Source: Verrucomicrobiales bacterium (GTDB lineage: Bacteria > Verrucomicrobiota > Verrucomicrobiia > Verrucomicrobiales > V1-33). From it: 64,000 nt of DNA. A program made the translations under genes and the position numbers. Position 1 is the stretch's first letter, and each line of letters opens with the position of its first letter. A model generated the notes under the pieces. The model had not been told where the DNA came from and did not search any database. It saw only the letters and a program-made list of their open reading frames with translations. Shown here piece by piece: positions 19,501 through 29,175 of the stretch. Location: assembly GCA_947460575.1 (NCBI GenBank), contig CANHIJ010000002.1, positions 1 to 64,000 on the forward strand, written 5' to 3'.

Positions 19501-20147
19501 TCCACTGGGGCCGCCCCCGCGCGCGCCGCCGCCCAGCCGGTGTGCGGGTCGATGGCGCAGCTGATCTGCTCTTGCTCGGCTCGCCGCGTCAAGGCCCGCA
19601 AGTCTCCCGTGGCGGCATCGGTGCGCAGCCGGATCACGTTGCCATTCGCCTCCGTGAGGACCGCAGCCACCGCCCCACCTGCTAGAGCGACGACCAAGCG
19701 CACCGACTCTCCCCCGCGGTGTTCCCGCCCCTCGTAGACGCGCGTCCCCGCCTCCAGCCGCAAGCTTTGGTCCCCTCCCAAGGTGACCTGAAAATGGTCT
19801 GCCAAGAGGCGGCGGGGCCGCATCAAGAAGGTCCGCCGCGGCGCTCCCTCCAGAGCCAATCCAAGCGGCTGCCCGGCGTCCAAGACCGCTGCCAGCCCCC
19901 GCGTCCGCGCCGTAAAGCCATCGCTCTCCAGCGCCGCCCAGCCCTGGCCCGGCGGGGGACCCGCCACCGCGACCACCTCCCTAGCTACCTCCCCCGGCCC
20001 CGCTAGCACCGCCCCCACCGAAGCAACCCTAACTTCTATCTGCCCCCCCCGGCCCGGCCCCCCCGCCCCAAAGGGCAGCCCGCCGCAAAGCATCAGGAGG
20101 GCCAGACAAAGCAGAGCGCAGGCGATCGGAAGGCGGTTTTGTTTCAT
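13599..20147 (-). CDS. Giant secreted multidomain metalloprotease-like protein
   Basis: A 2182-residue exported protein. A signal peptide is evident (MKQNRLPIACALLCLALLML). A reprolysin-like domain (about 260-440) carries the zinc motif HEQGHNLGSDH (393-403) followed by a Met-turn-like GGIMN, so it is probably a metzincin. Then come Ig/cadherin-like repeats with ADTVPGQAIELLPLLND, a PKD-like segment (about 770-860) and a LamG-type lectin fold (about 868-1070, with HHVAVTVDG). Cadherin repeats follow, such as DPEGAALRFELVGGN. Near the C terminus a module with a KYxDGxxAxxNG signature alternates twice with a fibronectin-III-like domain (about 1500-2040). It ends after a calcium-binding DADGDGLSNFAEY stretch (about 2068-2080). 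Likely a surface or secreted protease or adhesin; the target is unknown. Confidence 0.85.
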   Translation of the reverse strand: MKQNRLPIACALLCLALLMLCGGLPFGAGGPGRGGQIEVRVASVGAVLAGPGEVAREVVAVAGPPPGQGWAALESDGFTARTRGLAAVLDAGQPLGLALEGAPRRTFLMRPRRLLADHFQVTLGGDQSLRLEAGTRVYEGREHRGGESVRLVVALAGGAVAAVLTEANGNVIRLRTDAATGDLRALTRRAEQEQISCAIDPHTGWAAARAGAAPVEEADWQEAAAAALDPLALPSNGFDPETGRLDKFVEPVPHGQAYELSLKDLLAIVTLDKSVTGANTTERLTQITSEYLAKTADLASIQESNLGIRHLIQELILTPDAAAFPDVPNSLGDYGAWISARRPRGTFRWDLSTKFGNGAFSGGVIGLAWVRTLGSTAPVNVCAKGFGVALEAHEQGHNLGSDHSSGGIMNASLVDSRDFFADVSAGETSAMQIYSHAATRLTGSNVMRHAEEIPWAVDDAADTVPGQAIELLPLLNDRSGVRNGIANTVLTIEEVGRVYPIQAGSARVTGPDRVRFEPTPGYEGPAWFSYSLRGNQGNGGQGWLHRADIAVEVGAWNEDSLALRLAPGQAFSFRPTSSADSTIVSQPRQARVDTGRNDRHLVIIRVQADAAGADSFQMLRNGVPVTVSLTYVADYLQTRPDYFSLMPGQASLRLAPMVNDQVAGYRNHASVRPIVGLGQAAAGASYFPGAARLISAKLLNPAKGALALSARAFTIDNVSTDVYNGQMTFTPAAGARGVAAIEYVVEDAAGVRQANSAYIILPFGEISSPAADRVLIEAGHGLVLETAPQTAADPPLSGQVSVQWSLLRGPEGGAVEFSEAAAKRTRASFSRPGEYVLRLTLSDNGFASSDDVAVAVEAPSSGEGEPPAAWWKLDETAGTIALDASGGNRSGIYAGGVASTAGVLGAARNFDGADDWVNLSAQVAAVQGLAEGTLSAWFKTNSSSLRTLFSASNRTRPDRSLRLYVEGGILKYKVLGDAGTEVASLASPSAVNNDVWHHVAVTVDGARQAKLYLDGAAVREGVRPFFGGILNLDTLAIGRHLTSTGSDYWRGQVDDVRIYSRPLTAEEVGILARLSENRAPRIAFGVRSLTVGGRSAPTALLAATVRDDARPALPGMTTTTWSAEGPGAAAFGNPAELATALSVGALGRYRLRLEADDGAVRTWREIEATFAGNAPGAPYALGLPDLAVSPRAAPSRVDLGAAFGDLDGAAADLAFAVTGNSNPAIFAAVAIAGGAPPGLLLSFSANSGISDLTVRATDPGGAFVETTFRVAVANQAPVVAAQAMAVGENAAAGTLVGQVAASDPEGAALRFELVGGNAFETFAIDTATGQLRVASSFGLDFEMRPVFDLVVRVSEVGNPLLASRAQVQVKLGDTNEAPAFGGQHFVLRAGVAGSGDVGTLAASDPEGQAVSFAIVGGNAGGVFSIAAGGLLRAANPAGLDIAATPRFTLTIAASDGAVPPAVTESAVRVTLEASLVSAGAALRWLVPTASLGTTWLARSFSDVGWAAGTSGIGYDTGTGYDALLATDVQAAMFNVATSLYVRLPFTVANPAALGTLRLRVKYEDGYQAWINGSAAAGHDGPTTLAFNSAATSARNEDEAVAFRDDDITPLANSLVAGSNVLAIQVLNESAASSDLLLVPELIWSPGGSAAVPNPPQLAAGAAGSLTQTSAALAASLLGTGGAAPRVTWYWGRQDGGRNPAAWEHAHELAAVSAVGPLSFPIANLRPGTRYFYGLRGSNGGGEAWSGSASFSTLEAPGIALLTSADPMRFLAPTSDEWGGRWKQLDFDDRSWTPFVHGLGYDRGTGYQAHFAAGRDVAGAMYNLASSVYVRAPFFADQLSQIAGLRLSVKYDDGFVAYLNGHEVARRGAPALAGDLPWNSTASASRDEVAAVAFEVIDLSGQRSRLVEGLNVLSFQGLNQTADSSDFLLVPLLEGQPAGTVQRPEIEVVQASAVSASGAVLEGLLGSTGGEAPQVSVCWGPLDGGSDFAAWPQSLLVRAPGPGPLAVPIHGLRPLTPYFFRFFARNSAGSDPGGRSGTFVTSGGGGLNFGSWIESYPAVPSGARGAEADADGDGLSNFAEYAAGGDPARGDDAAGRQPVLRAIPGSQPPAVELRWRRRLDFAARGLAYSVESALDPAATWTPRPSAPIGLNPAGDGATEWVAERLEVPLGTKAWLLRVRVRQE

Positions 20148-20229
20148 GGCTGAAGGAACCCCTCAGCTCTACTACCTTTTCCCGCCGGGGGCCAATCTAT
20201 TTGCCCCGCCCCCACGCGCCAACTTATCC

Positions 20230-20685
20230 CTAGCGACTAATGTCATTTTGCCGCAGGATCTTAAAACCCTCCGTCTGCATCACCGCGGCCCCAATTTCGA
20301 TGTCCTCCAAATGGAGCGCCAGGGCGGGCAGGCCATTGCCCCGGACGAGCAGGGGATAGGCAAAGTGGATATTTGTCTCGGCCTGCAGAAAAGCCGTCAG
20401 GCAGGTCCCCAGGGCTTCCGCGCCCTCCTTGAGCTGGACTACCAGCAGGTCGCAGGTGCTGAAGGGGATGCCCCGCTCAATGAAAAGGGTCTCCACCGTT
20501 TCGGGGTCGCTGACGATGAGTCGGGCCACGGTGACGTCCACCGAGTCCTGCAGGCTGAGCCCCAGCACCAGAACGTGGGCATCTCCCAGCAGGCGCACCA
20601 CGCTGAGCAGCGCCCCCGCCCGGTTGATCAGAAAAACGGAGAATTGCTTAACGTAGGGGCCGGCGGAGGCGGTATCAGTTTCCAT
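20230..20685 (-). CDS. ACT-domain protein of unknown function
   Basis: A 151-residue cytoplasmic protein with an ACT-like fold near the N terminus: KQFSVFLINRAGALLSVVRLL matches the first strand and helix of amino-acid-binding ACT domains. A second similar half begins around FAYPLLVRG. No catalytic domain is attached, so it is probably a small-molecule sensor or regulatory subunit. The ATG at 20685 is preferred over an upstream in-frame start that would add an unrelated 17-residue extension. It lies 92 bp after the secreted-protein gene and 82 bp before the giant protease gene on the same strand, so co-transcription is possible. No riboswitch or attenuator was recognised. Confidence 0.7.
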   Translation of the reverse strand: METDTASAGPYVKQFSVFLINRAGALLSVVRLLGDAHVLVLGLSLQDSVDVTVARLIVSDPETVETLFIERGIPFSTCDLLVVQLKEGAEALGTCLTAFLQAETNIHFAYPLLVRGNGLPALALHLEDIEIGAAVMQTEGFKILRQNDISR

Positions 20686-20777
20686 GCGAGGGAGTGGGGT
20701 TAGAGGGCGGATGTCGGGCCCCAGCCTCCCCCGCAAAACTCCAGGGGAGCTCCGCAGAGGCTCGGCTGGGGAAATGC

Positions 20778-21602
20778 TTAGGGTTTAGGGGCGGCGAGGA
20801 TGCCAGCCGCAGCCGACTCCTTTTCTTGAATCAATCGATCGACGGTGTCGCTGAGCAATTCCGCCGAGCGGCGCAGGCGGTCGGCGGGGTCCGGCACTGG
20901 GGAGGAATCCTCGGGCCACAGCCGCACCAAACCCGCCAGCCGCTTGTGGAGCAGGCGCAGGCAGCGGTTGGAATCCGGCTCCCCCAGAGCCTGCAGGCGG
21001 CGGGTCATTTCCACGAGCAGCGCGGGATCCCCAATCGCCAGGCGCTGGTCGCTCAACTGCCGCGCCATCACCACCGCGTGGCAGGTTTGCAGCGCGCGCA
21101 GCCACTGCCCGATATAGACCAAATCCGCGAGGGGTTCATCCTTTTGACTGCGCAGGTGGCGGCGCTGCCCCGCGCTCAACTTCTCAATGCCCGCCCCCAG
21201 CCTCTTCCAATCCCCCTGCTCCGCCGCCCCGAGAACCTCGGTGCGCAGTCCAGCCATGGGCTCAATCAGCCCTAAGGTTTTCTCTATGGTCTCCTCGTCC
21301 TGCAGCAGATTGCGAATCTGCTGCGAATCCCGCGCCTGGGCTGCCAAAAAGAGGTCTGCGCCTACCGCACCCAGCCCCATGGCCGCCTGCTGGCGACCCT
21401 CCAAACAGCGGGTCACGGTGGGACGGTAAAGCTGCCTCCACTGCGGCCGGGTGGCCTCCGAGAGCCGGGCGTAGAGCTCCGCGGGAAACTGCGGCAAGGC
21501 CGCGCCCCCCCGTCCCTCCGCGGCGCGCTCCCCGCCTGAGGCCAGGGAGACCACCGCCGCCAGCAGAGCTGGGCCACAAAACAGGAAACTGCGCGCAAAC
21601 AT
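20778..21602 (-). CDS. Secreted protein of unknown function
   Basis: I do not recognise this 274-residue protein. It starts with a hydrophobic signal-like segment (MFARSFLFCGPALLAAVVSLASG) and then appears entirely helical, rich in Leu, Ala, Arg and Gln, with no obvious catalytic motif. The ATG at 21602 was chosen because the signal peptide begins there; 27 codons of open frame precede it. It lies 106 bp downstream of a membrane-anchored protein gene and upstream of the ACT-domain gene on the same strand. The arrangement suggests an envelope role shared with the upstream gene, but this is inference from position only. Confidence 0.7.
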   Translation of the reverse strand: MFARSFLFCGPALLAAVVSLASGGERAAEGRGGAALPQFPAELYARLSEATRPQWRQLYRPTVTRCLEGRQQAAMGLGAVGADLFLAAQARDSQQIRNLLQDEETIEKTLGLIEPMAGLRTEVLGAAEQGDWKRLGAGIEKLSAGQRRHLRSQKDEPLADLVYIGQWLRALQTCHAVVMARQLSDQRLAIGDPALLVEMTRRLQALGEPDSNRCLRLLHKRLAGLVRLWPEDSSPVPDPADRLRRSAELLSDTVDRLIQEKESAAAGILAAPKP

Positions 21603-21708
21603 GGGAGAAAAAAAACTGCGCTGGGCCGCGCCGCCGGGGCCAATCCAGGGACCCCTTTCCAAATCAAAACTGCCTCCAGGCATCCCTAAGTCTAAACCCT
21701 TCTCCAGC

Positions 21709-22992
21709 TTACTGCAATTCCTGATTGGGGGTTTTGCCCGCTTCGGGGCGCGGCTCCCAAACGGCCTCGCTCTTCCCGGCAGCCCCCGATCCGAGTTCGA
21801 GCCCCTGGCTGCGGATCAACTCCGCAATCACGACGCAGCCGGGCGCGCCCGCCTCCGCCTCCCAGCGCAAGTAGAGATTGGCCGACTGCCACCCCTCCCC
21901 CGCAGCCAGCCCTGCGAGCAATTGCCCGGTGCGCGAAGCCCGCGGCGCATAGCCCAGCAGCGAGGTCTTGCCACTCCTCTGGGCAATCTCGTAGGCGCTC
22001 CACTCCTCCGCCCTGTATTTGCCTACATAGCGCGCGCTGGGGCGAATCTGCACTCGCAGCGATTGGGGCGCCGCCGGGCGGGTGGCGAGGAATGCCTCCC
22101 AACTCAACGATCCGTAGGCCACGAAATTCTCCCAGTCCACCTGGGCCCCAGCGGGAGTCTCCTTAGCCGCCGCCGTAAACCGGCTGCCGTCCGCCCCGAC
22201 ACAACTGATGGCGAACCACCATTCGCCGCCCGCCCGCAGGGGTCGGCCCACCTCGTAGCTCAGCACTGCGGGGTCCTTTTCCCCTCGAATTTCATAATAA
22301 TCCTTCAGGCGACTTTCCACCCGCTGCGGGTCCAAAACCCAGGTCAGCTTCTCCGCAGGCCCCGCCGCTTGCAAGAAGGCATCAAAAGCGCGGCGCACCG
22401 CCGCTTGCCGCAGCTCATCCGACGGGAGCGCCGCCGCCGCCACCGCCGTCGGCCCATCGCTCACCTTCTGCCGCCGCACCTCTCGGGAAAAATACAGCAC
22501 CAACACGCCCAGCACCCCCACAAACCCCACCCACATCAACAGCCGCCGCACTTTGCCCAACTGGTCCAGCCAAGTCAGCTCCGAGTGCGTCCAGACGTCG
22601 TCGATTACCGTCTGCAGCCGATTCACCGAATACACCGCCTGCTCCGCGGGATGCCGCTTTTGCAGCGCTTCCCGGGAAACGGACGTCACCCCCTCAACGG
22701 CCCGCTCCAGGGGAGCCGACGGGGCCAATTCCGGACGGCTCACCAAGCGGGTAAATTGCTTCAGCTGGTCCCCCGACTTGCGCTCCAGGGGGATGCGGTT
22801 TCCGTGCAGTCCTTTGCCCGGCGGCGGCGCCTCCCCCACCACCTCCGGGGAGGAAACCGGCCGAGGCGCGGCCGACAATACCTCGCGCGGCGCCAACTCC
22901 GCGTCCCACTCCACCTCCGCAGCCCAGGCGGGATCCCGCGGGCGGGATGCGGGCTCGCCCGGCTCAGGCGCGGATGGAGTAAAGGAAGACAT
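21709..22992 (-). CDS. Single-pass membrane protein of unknown function
   Basis: A 427-residue protein I do not recognise. Residues 1 to about 140 are hydrophilic, Pro- and Glu-rich and presumably cytoplasmic. One transmembrane segment follows (LLMWVGFVGVLGVLVLYF, about 150-168), then an extracytoplasmic domain of about 250 residues containing many aromatic residues (RLKDYYEIRGEKDP, GEWWFAISC). The topology resembles a bitopic scaffold or anti-sigma-like protein, but no known domain is evident. It is the first gene of the minus-strand group and diverges from the SGNH-like gene across about 190 bp holding the inverted repeat GTGGGCT/AGCCCAC (23026-23052). Confidence 0.72.
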   Translation of the reverse strand: MSSFTPSAPEPGEPASRPRDPAWAAEVEWDAELAPREVLSAAPRPVSSPEVVGEAPPPGKGLHGNRIPLERKSGDQLKQFTRLVSRPELAPSAPLERAVEGVTSVSREALQKRHPAEQAVYSVNRLQTVIDDVWTHSELTWLDQLGKVRRLLMWVGFVGVLGVLVLYFSREVRRQKVSDGPTAVAAAALPSDELRQAAVRRAFDAFLQAAGPAEKLTWVLDPQRVESRLKDYYEIRGEKDPAVLSYEVGRPLRAGGEWWFAISCVGADGSRFTAAAKETPAGAQVDWENFVAYGSLSWEAFLATRPAAPQSLRVQIRPSARYVGKYRAEEWSAYEIAQRSGKTSLLGYAPRASRTGQLLAGLAAGEGWQSANLYLRWEAEAGAPGCVVIAELIRSQGLELGSGAAGKSEAVWEPRPEAGKTPNQELQ

Positions 22993-23025
22993 AGGCGTTG
23001 CAGTAGCCCCCCAGGCGGCAGGGCA

Positions 23026-23052
23026 GTGGGCTCTATCCTAAGCTCAGCCCAC
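23026..23052. promoter_or_regulatory. Inverted repeat between divergent genes (candidate operator)
   Basis: Seven-base perfect arms GTGGGCT and AGCCCAC flank a 13-base centre. They lie in the intergenic space between the membrane protein gene on the minus strand and the SGNH-like gene on the plus strand. The position suits an operator that could serve either promoter. The arms are short enough to occur by chance in GC-rich DNA, and no T-run follows, so a terminator is unlikely. Confidence 0.3.
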
Positions 23053-23180
23053 CCCCAGGCAACCTGATTTCCACGCCCTGCTGCCGTGCCCGCAGGTTTC
23101 TTTGGCCGTTGCAAGACCCGCGGAAGTGCCGAACCGTTATTACCCAGATGGCCCGCTGCGCGCCCCCCTTTCCTTTTGCC

Positions 23181-25487
23181 ATGCTTTCCCACCGCTTCGC
23201 CCGACGCGCCGCTCTTGGCCTGCTGCTCCTGATCGCCCCGCTGCCAGGGCGGGCCGCAGATCTCCGCCTCTCCGCAGAGCAACAGGCCCGACTCGCCAAA
23301 CAGCTCCCCAAAACCCTCGCCAAACTCCAACAGCGCGAACTCCTCCGCGTCGTCTCCGTCGGCGACGACATCAGCACTTTCTACCAGCCCCCAGGCTTCC
23401 CCCGCTACGACTCCGCCATGGCCTGGCAGGGCCGCCTCCTCAACCGCCTGGGCGGCTACTTTTACTACCACGGCATCGTCGACCTGGTCCCTCACCGCGA
23501 AATCGCTGCCAGCCAAAAACAGGCCGGCGACGCCTGGACCCGCTACGCCGCCGACCTGGCTGCCTGGCAATCCTCCAAAAAAGGCCAGGCCCCCCTAGCC
23601 CCCGATGCCCTCCGCTTCCAGGCGGATGTCGCCGCTCCCACCCCCATGGGCGTGCCCGAACTCATCCGCCGCGGCCTGCCCCAGGCGCAGCAAATCGTTC
23701 AGGGCACCGCGATCCAAATTCTCAACCTGGCCCGCGACGGCGCCCAGGCCGCGCAAGCTTGGGAGGCCCTCGGCCCCGAGGCCTTCCCCCCTCCCCCCGC
23801 GCCGCGCCCCGACCTCGTCACCCTCTGCTACGGCCTCAACGACGCCTCCGCCAGCCTCCCCCTCGACGGCTTCCGCGCCTTCCTCCAAGAAGCCGTCAGC
23901 CGCTGCCTCCAAAACGGCGCCGAAGTGCTCGTCGCCGCCCCGCCCCTGAGCTTCGACCCCAGCGCCCCCCGCGAGTCCCTCGGCCGCTCCCGCCCCTACG
24001 CCCAAATCGCCCGCTCCGTCGCCGAAGCCGCTAAGGTCGCCTTCGTCGATCTCGGATCGGCCCTCCTAGAGGCCCCCTCGGACTTAGCTTCCCTCAATGC
24101 CAGCGACGCCTTTGCCGCCGCCACCGTCCCCCTCGCCCAGGCCTTCAGCTACCGCGCCGACTCCCCAGACACCCTCCACCCCAACGCCGCCGCCACCCTG
24201 GCCATGGGCGAGCGCGCCGCCCGCCAACTGCTCGACGGCCCCACCCCCATCCCCCTGGAAATCAGCGGCGCCGTAGAACTCACCGGCCCCGCCGAAGCCA
24301 CCGCCCAACTCCGCATCTTCAATCCCTCCTCCGCCCCCCGCAGCCTCGTCCTCAGCCCCCTCAGCTTCACCGGTTGGCGCCTCAAGCCAGGCACTCCTGA
24401 CGCCTTTTTTAACCTCCCCCCCGGCAAAGCCCGCCGCCTCAACCTCCCCCTCGAACCCGCCTCCCCCAGCCCCGCTCCCCTCGGCGGACTCATCCGCGGC
24501 TCCCTCATCGCCAGCGACGACGACCTCCAGCAACTCGTCGATCTCGCCCTCCCCCTCCGCCCCCTCTCCCTCGCCTGGCCAGAAGGCCGCCTCGACGCCG
24601 CCTCCGGCGAAGTCGTCCTCACCGCCACCCTCACCAATCAAAGCACCAACCCCGTCCAAGGCACCGCCACCCTTGATTGGTTAGGCCAACAACAGCAGTT
24701 CCCCATCCTCCTGGAGCCCGAAAAATCCCTCGCCCTCCCCCTCCGCCTCGCCCTCCCAGACCCCGCCACGGCCCCCCGCTTCTTCGGCCTCGCCGCCCTC
24801 CAAATCACCCTCCCAGACCGCACCCTCCGCTTCGAGCGCCGCCTCGAAGGCCTCCGCTACCTCGGCCTCGAACAGCGCTTCCCCCTCATCCCCCTCAGCG
24901 CCGCCTCCCCGAGCGGACCGCTCCCTAAACCCAACACCTGGGTCACCCCCTTCGCCGACCCCAGGGGCCTCTACTGCCTCATCGAGGCCCCCTCCACCAG
25001 CAGCAGCCCCGGCTCCTCCAGCCTCCCCTGGGGCACCATCGAACTCCAAATCGATGGCCGATCACCCGCCGCCAACGGCTCCCTCGGCTTCGTCGACCGC
25101 CTCAGCGCCACCATCCCCTGGAGCGACGGCCCCGTCCCCCTGCGCAAAGTCCGCCCCGCCACCTTCGGCCATTCCTACTACTTCCAATACCACCCCGACG
25201 GCTTCCGCGTCACCGCCACCACCCGCCCAGATGGCTCCCGCCGCTTGGAATTCAATGTCGCCCGCGTCAACCTCCCTCAGCACCAGTGGTCCCTCGACCC
25301 CTCCGGCCAAAACTCCCTCGGCTTCAACCTTCGCCTCACCCGCATCGACCCCGCCACCTCCCAAATCGACCCCTCTCTCACCCAAACCCTCACCGCCTCC
25401 GCCTTCGGCAGCACCGACGCCCGCAGCCTCACCGTCCTCGAACTCTCCCCCTCCCCCTCCCCGCGCTGGTCCCTGCGCATTTATTAA
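23181..25487 (+). CDS. Secreted SGNH/GDSL-like protein with altered nucleophile position
   Basis: A 768-residue exported protein with a clear signal peptide (MLSHRFARRAALGLLLLIAP). Residues about 55-365 follow the SGNH-hydrolase plan. Block I reads VSVGDDIS (59-65 region), a YGLND block is present, and the final catalytic-dyad block reads DTLHPN. The block I serine that normally acts as nucleophile (GDS) is Asp63 here, and the DNA reads GAC GAC at that point, so simple hydrolase chemistry is doubtful. The remaining 400 residues look like beta-sandwich domains with no recognised catalytic motif. The ATG at 23181 is used because the signal peptide starts there. It could be a carbohydrate-binding or inactive relative of an acetyl esterase. 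Confidence 0.78.
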   Translation: MLSHRFARRAALGLLLLIAPLPGRAADLRLSAEQQARLAKQLPKTLAKLQQRELLRVVSVGDDISTFYQPPGFPRYDSAMAWQGRLLNRLGGYFYYHGIVDLVPHREIAASQKQAGDAWTRYAADLAAWQSSKKGQAPLAPDALRFQADVAAPTPMGVPELIRRGLPQAQQIVQGTAIQILNLARDGAQAAQAWEALGPEAFPPPPAPRPDLVTLCYGLNDASASLPLDGFRAFLQEAVSRCLQNGAEVLVAAPPLSFDPSAPRESLGRSRPYAQIARSVAEAAKVAFVDLGSALLEAPSDLASLNASDAFAAATVPLAQAFSYRADSPDTLHPNAAATLAMGERAARQLLDGPTPIPLEISGAVELTGPAEATAQLRIFNPSSAPRSLVLSPLSFTGWRLKPGTPDAFFNLPPGKARRLNLPLEPASPSPAPLGGLIRGSLIASDDDLQQLVDLALPLRPLSLAWPEGRLDAASGEVVLTATLTNQSTNPVQGTATLDWLGQQQQFPILLEPEKSLALPLRLALPDPATAPRFFGLAALQITLPDRTLRFERRLEGLRYLGLEQRFPLIPLSAASPSGPLPKPNTWVTPFADPRGLYCLIEAPSTSSSPGSSSLPWGTIELQIDGRSPAANGSLGFVDRLSATIPWSDGPVPLRKVRPATFGHSYYFQYHPDGFRVTATTRPDGSRRLEFNVARVNLPQHQWSLDPSGQNSLGFNLRLTRIDPATSQIDPSLTQTLTASAFGSTDARSLTVLELSPSPSPRWSLRIY

Positions 25488-25571
25488 ATCTTCCACCCTC
25501 CCTGCCCAGGAAATCCTCTGGACGCCGCGCCGGATCTCCCCCATGGGTACCAGCCCCCGAAATTCAATTAC

Positions 25572-26429
25572 ATGGAAAAGAAATTTAATCGCCCTCGCCC
25601 TCGTCGTCCCCGTGGCCCCGTCGGCCCGCGCCCTGACGAGAGCGACGGCCCCGAACTTATGGATACTCACTCCAATGCCCCATCAGGGCAGCTTTCCCCC
25701 GAAGTCGTGCAGGACATCGCCGAAGCGGCGCTAGCCAGCCGCGAGGAAGCTGCTGCCGCCGCCGCTCCCCAACCCGAAGCGGCCCCGCCACCACCCCCCC
25801 CTCAGGAAAACGGCACCCTCCCCGGCGAGTCCCTCTCCGGCGACAGCATGCGCGCCCCTCGCGAGTCCCGCGAGTCCCGCCCGCCTCGCCAAGACCCGCG
25901 CCCCCCGCGCGACCCCCAATTCCAACAGCAGGCCGCCCTGCAGCGCCGCGAGCAAGAACAGGCCCGCCGCGACGCCGAACAACAGCGCCGCGAACAGGAG
26001 CGCCTCCGCCGCGACGAAGACCAGCGCCGCCGCCAAGCCGAACAAGCCCGCCGCGAAAGCCAAGACCGCGCCCTCCTTCCCATCGACGACCTCTGCCATA
26101 AAGCCTGGCAGATCTTCCTCGCGGAAGTCGGCGAAGAAGGCGTCGAACTCTTCCCCGACAACGAGGCCCGCGAGCTAACCCGCCGCAGCTTCCGCCTCGC
26201 CGAAATCTTCATGCAAGAGGAACTCCGCGTGCGCCGCCCCCCAGCGCCGCCCCAGCGCGAGCCCTTCCCCCCCCGCGAGTCCCGCCCCGCGCCTCAGGAA
26301 AACCACGTCCCCAGCGAGCCTTCTGCCGCTCCCGCCAGTGAGCCCGCGGCCCCGGAACCGACCACCAGCGAGGCCCCCGAGTCCGAGGCCCCCGAGGCCC
26401 CCGAGGCCCCGTCCTCCGAACCCGCCTGA
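25572..26429 (+). CDS. Largely disordered protein with a short conserved-looking core
   Basis: I do not recognise this 285-residue protein. It has three parts: an Arg/Pro-rich N-terminal tail, a long Arg/Gln/Glu-rich segment (about 115-165) that could form a charged single helix, and a compact segment beginning LLPIDDLCHKAWQIFLAE (about 168-220) that looks folded. The last 60 residues are Pro/Glu/Ala-rich. The basic start and charged helix suggest nucleic-acid or ribosome association, but no motif proves it. It follows the SGNH-like gene by 84 bp, and a strong intrinsic terminator follows it, so it probably ends a transcription unit. Confidence 0.65.
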   Translation: MEKKFNRPRPRRPRGPVGPRPDESDGPELMDTHSNAPSGQLSPEVVQDIAEAALASREEAAAAAAPQPEAAPPPPPPQENGTLPGESLSGDSMRAPRESRESRPPRQDPRPPRDPQFQQQAALQRREQEQARRDAEQQRREQERLRRDEDQRRRQAEQARRESQDRALLPIDDLCHKAWQIFLAEVGEEGVELFPDNEARELTRRSFRLAEIFMQEELRVRRPPAPPQREPFPPRESRPAPQENHVPSEPSAAPASEPAAPEPTTSEAPESEAPEAPEAPSSEPA

Positions 26430-26464
26430 CCCCGAAGCGGCCGCGGCGCCGCTTTTGCTGCTTT

Positions 26465-26501
26465 CCCCGGCGTCCGATGCCCTCGGACGCCGGGGTTTTT
26501 T
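26465..26501 (+). terminator. Strong rho-independent terminator
   Basis: A perfect 13-bp stem (CCCCGGCGTCCGA at 26465-26477 paired with 26483-26495) with a five-base loop is followed by six T residues at 26496-26501. It sits 35 bp after the stop codon of the disordered-protein gene. No T-run follows on the minus strand, so it probably does not terminate hrpB. Confidence 0.92.
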
Positions 26502-26530
26502 GCGCCCGGCGACAGCTTCCCGCCGTCCCC

Positions 26531-29080
<2,550 letters not shown>

Positions 29081-29175
29081 GAAAAGCAAGGTTGACGCCC
29101 CCTCCCTCGCACAGCGCCCGCCAAAACCAAAGGCCGCAGATCGCCTTTCCCCGCCTCCCCTGCCTCCCCCCTGCC

